A DNA stretch of 64,000 nt. Origin: Gaetbulibacter_B jejuensis (lineage in GTDB: Bacteria; Bacteroidota; Bacteroidia; Flavobacteriales; Flavobacteriaceae). The stretch covers positions 1,178,001 to 1,242,000 of the forward strand of contig NZ_BAAAGF010000001.1 in the NCBI RefSeq assembly GCF_039524015.1, read 5' to 3'. Positions 62,560-64,000 of the stretch are shown here, piece by piece (the first letter of the stretch is position 1; each line of letters starts with the position of its first letter). The notes beneath the pieces are model-generated. The model did no database searches and was not told where the DNA came from. It was given only the letters and a program-made list of their open reading frames with translations. Made by a program: the position numbers and the translations under genes.

Positions 62560-63531
62560 TTAATCTAAAGATTGGTTTTCTAAAGAAGCTTTTTCTAGTA
62601 AGTCAGAGAATTCTTCAGCAGATAAATTTCCGTAATAAAAGTTAATAGGGTTGATGCGTTCACCATCTTTAAAAATCTCATAGTGTAAATGTGGAGCTTC
62701 AGAACGTCCTGTACTACCAACAAAACCTATTAAATCACCACGTTTAACCTTTTGGTTAGCACGTACATTGTAGTTGTATAAGTGCGCATAAAGGCTAACA
62801 TATCCGTAACCATGGTCTATTCTAATATGTTTACCATAACCAGTAGCTCTGTTGTCTGCTCTGGTAACAACACCATCTCCTGAAGCGTAAACAGGAGTTC
62901 CGCGAGGAGCTGTAAAATCCATACCAAAATGAAATTTTCTCACTTTAGTAAAAGGGTCAGTTCTATAACCATAACCTGATGCCATACGAGTTAATTCGGC
63001 ATTGTTAACAGGCTGAATGGCAGGTATTGAGGCTAAAAACTTTTCTTTGTCTTTTGCTAAAGTTGCTATTTCGTCTAATGAGCGTGATTGCACAACAATT
63101 TGCTTTTGAAGAATGTCCATTCTTCGGTGGCTTTCAATAATCAATTTAGAGTTGTCAAATCCTTCTAAGTCTTTGTAACGGTTAATACCACCAAAACCAG
63201 CTTTTCGTTGTTCTTCAGGAATAGGGTTTGCTTCAAAATACAGTCGATAAATAGCATTGTCACGCTCTTCAATATTGGCAAGTACATCTTGCGTTTCATC
63301 CATTTTTTTATTGAGCAACTGAAATTGTAGCTGCATATTAGAAAGCTCACGTTTTAAAGCCTTTTCTTTTGGAGATTCAATATACTGACTTGCGATAAAC
63401 ACAAATAAAAAACCAAACAAGGCAGAAGCTAATAAAAACAGTGAAATGTACTTAAATGTTCGTCTCTTCTTTCGTTCTATTTTTCTATACGAAAGTGTTT
63501 CAGAATCATAATAATATTTTACCTTACTCAT
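62560..63531 (-). CDS. M23-family peptidoglycan endopeptidase, membrane-anchored
   Basis: This 323-residue protein has a basic N-terminus, a membrane helix (about 28-50), a coiled coil (about 65-150) and a LytM/M23 domain: YGYRTDPF, FHFGMDFTAPRGTPV (the HxxxD zinc ligands), IRIDHGYGYVSLYAHL and the APHLHYEI HxH motif. All zinc and catalytic residues are present, so it is probably an active cell-wall endopeptidase. It is transcribed from the promoter at 63602-63609, divergently from alaS. Confidence 0.94.
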   Translation of the reverse strand: MSKVKYYYDSETLSYRKIERKKRRTFKYISLFLLASALFGFLFVFIASQYIESPKEKALKRELSNMQLQFQLLNKKMDETQDVLANIEERDNAIYRLYFEANPIPEEQRKAGFGGINRYKDLEGFDNSKLIIESHRRMDILQKQIVVQSRSLDEIATLAKDKEKFLASIPAIQPVNNAELTRMASGYGYRTDPFTKVRKFHFGMDFTAPRGTPVYASGDGVVTRADNRATGYGKHIRIDHGYGYVSLYAHLYNYNVRANQKVKRGDLIGFVGSTGRSEAPHLHYEIFKDGERINPINFYYGNLSAEEFSDLLEKASLENQSLD

Positions 63532-63545
63532 TTCTTTATTTATAC

Positions 63546-63553
63546 TATTTTTG
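63546..63553 (+). promoter_or_regulatory. Possible -7 box of alaS
   Basis: TATTTTTG fits TAnnTTTG. A long leader of about 100 bases would follow to the alaS start. No clear TTG is seen at -33. Weak. Confidence 0.35.
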
Positions 63554-63601
63554 CAATTGATAAAATCATTTCAATCAAATGAATTTTATTTGCAAACGAC
63601 C

Positions 63602-63609
63602 AAAGATAA
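63602..63609 (-). promoter_or_regulatory. -7 box of the M23 peptidase gene
   Basis: CAAAGATA on + is TATCTTTG on -, about 70 bases before the start at 63531. It is a close match to the Bacteroidota -7 element. Confidence 0.5.
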
Positions 63610-63660
63610 AAATTGTTTCGCAATTAATATAATTTTAACAAGAACGAGAATTAAACATAC

Positions 63661-64000
63661 ATGAAGTCTCAAGAGATACGCTCAAAATTTCTAAAGTTTT
63701 TTGAAGATAAAAAACATACTATTGTACCATCTGCACCAATGGTGTTAAAAGATGATCCAACTTTAATGTTTGTCAACTCTGGAATGGCACCTTTTAAAGA
63801 ATATTTTTTAGGGAATGCCACACCAAAAAGCAATAGAATTGCTGATACTCAAAAATGCTTGCGTGTTTCTGGAAAGCACAACGATTTAGAAGAAGTTGGT
63901 TATGATACTTATCATCATACATTGTTTGAAATGTTGGGTAACTGGAGTTTTGGTGATTACTTTAAAAAAGAAGCGATTGCTTGGGCTTGGGAATTATTGA
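63661..64000 (+). CDS. alaS: Alanyl-tRNA synthetase, N-terminal part
   Basis: The ATG at 63661 opens MKSQEIRSKFLKFFEDKKHT, followed by SAPMVLKDDPTLMFVNSGM and APFKEYFLG, and then CLRVSGKHNDLEEVG and HHTLFEMLGNWSFGDYFKKEA. These are the conserved motifs of the class II catalytic core of AlaRS. The window ends after 113 codons, so the remainder, including editing and C-Ala domains, lies beyond. Confidence 0.97.
   Translation, partial: MKSQEIRSKFLKFFEDKKHTIVPSAPMVLKDDPTLMFVNSGMAPFKEYFLGNATPKSNRIADTQKCLRVSGKHNDLEEVGYDTYHHTLFEMLGNWSFGDYFKKEAIAWAWELL

Overview
The window is AT-rich DNA that fits a marine or soil member of the Flavobacteriaceae (Bacteroidota). The signs are promoters of the TTG-N(17-23)-TAnnTTTG type, few Shine-Dalgarno sites, SusD-era style lipoproteins, and a core block of era, der, TPM-domain/LemA genes, a MerR regulator, an M23 peptidase and alaS. 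I see no rRNA, tRNA or CRISPR array.

Region 1 (1-41170) is a nonribosomal peptide cluster, all on the + strand. It opens with the end of a GT1 glycosyltransferase. Three giant NRPS genes follow (758-8032, 8029-14718, 15020-22741) that together hold six modules. Reading the ten specificity residues by hand gives Cys-like, Ser, Thr, Cys-like, unassigned, Cys. The Ser adenylation domain is interrupted by an FkbM-type methyltransferase. The last Cys module has a true heterocyclization domain and a SagB/McbC-like oxidase inside its adenylation domain, so it should make a thiazole. NRPS2 and NRPS3 start with TubC-type docking domains, which supports the order 1-2-3. No thioesterase domain ends the line. 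Tailoring and supply genes follow: a nucleotidyltransferase-kinase fusion, a small HAD phosphatase, a second nucleotidyltransferase, an O-carbamoyltransferase, a histidine phosphatase and a GT20 (OtsA-like) glycosyltransferase. Export genes are interleaved: a MacB-like permease and its ATPase, a one-piece ABC exporter, TolC and a MacA/HlyD adaptor. A type II thioesterase and an Sfp-type phosphopantetheinyl transferase close the cluster. The likely product is a glycosylated, carbamoylated, thiazole-ended hexapeptide.

Region 2 (about 41322-55530) is an integrated mobile element, nearly all on the - strand, bounded by related 20-bp sites (17 of 20 identical). It has a tyrosine integrase and excisionase-like protein at the right end, a tandem winged-helix protein next to phased repeats that look like a replication origin, and cargo. 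The cargo is a tight three-gene operon (PutAbiC-like membrane protein, GHKL ATPase, Schlafen/AlbA protein) that looks like phage defence, and an XRE-ImmA peptidase with a PIN-like partner. It also carries several non-coding or very small elements: a promoter-to-terminator small RNA, a large folded leader whose alternative stem buries a start codon, four ~38-bp repeats and two unlisted small proteins.

Region 3 (55540-64000) is ordinary core chromosome: a sodium/solute symporter, era, der, three TPM-domain proteins with LemA, a MerR regulator, an M23 peptidase and the start of alaS.
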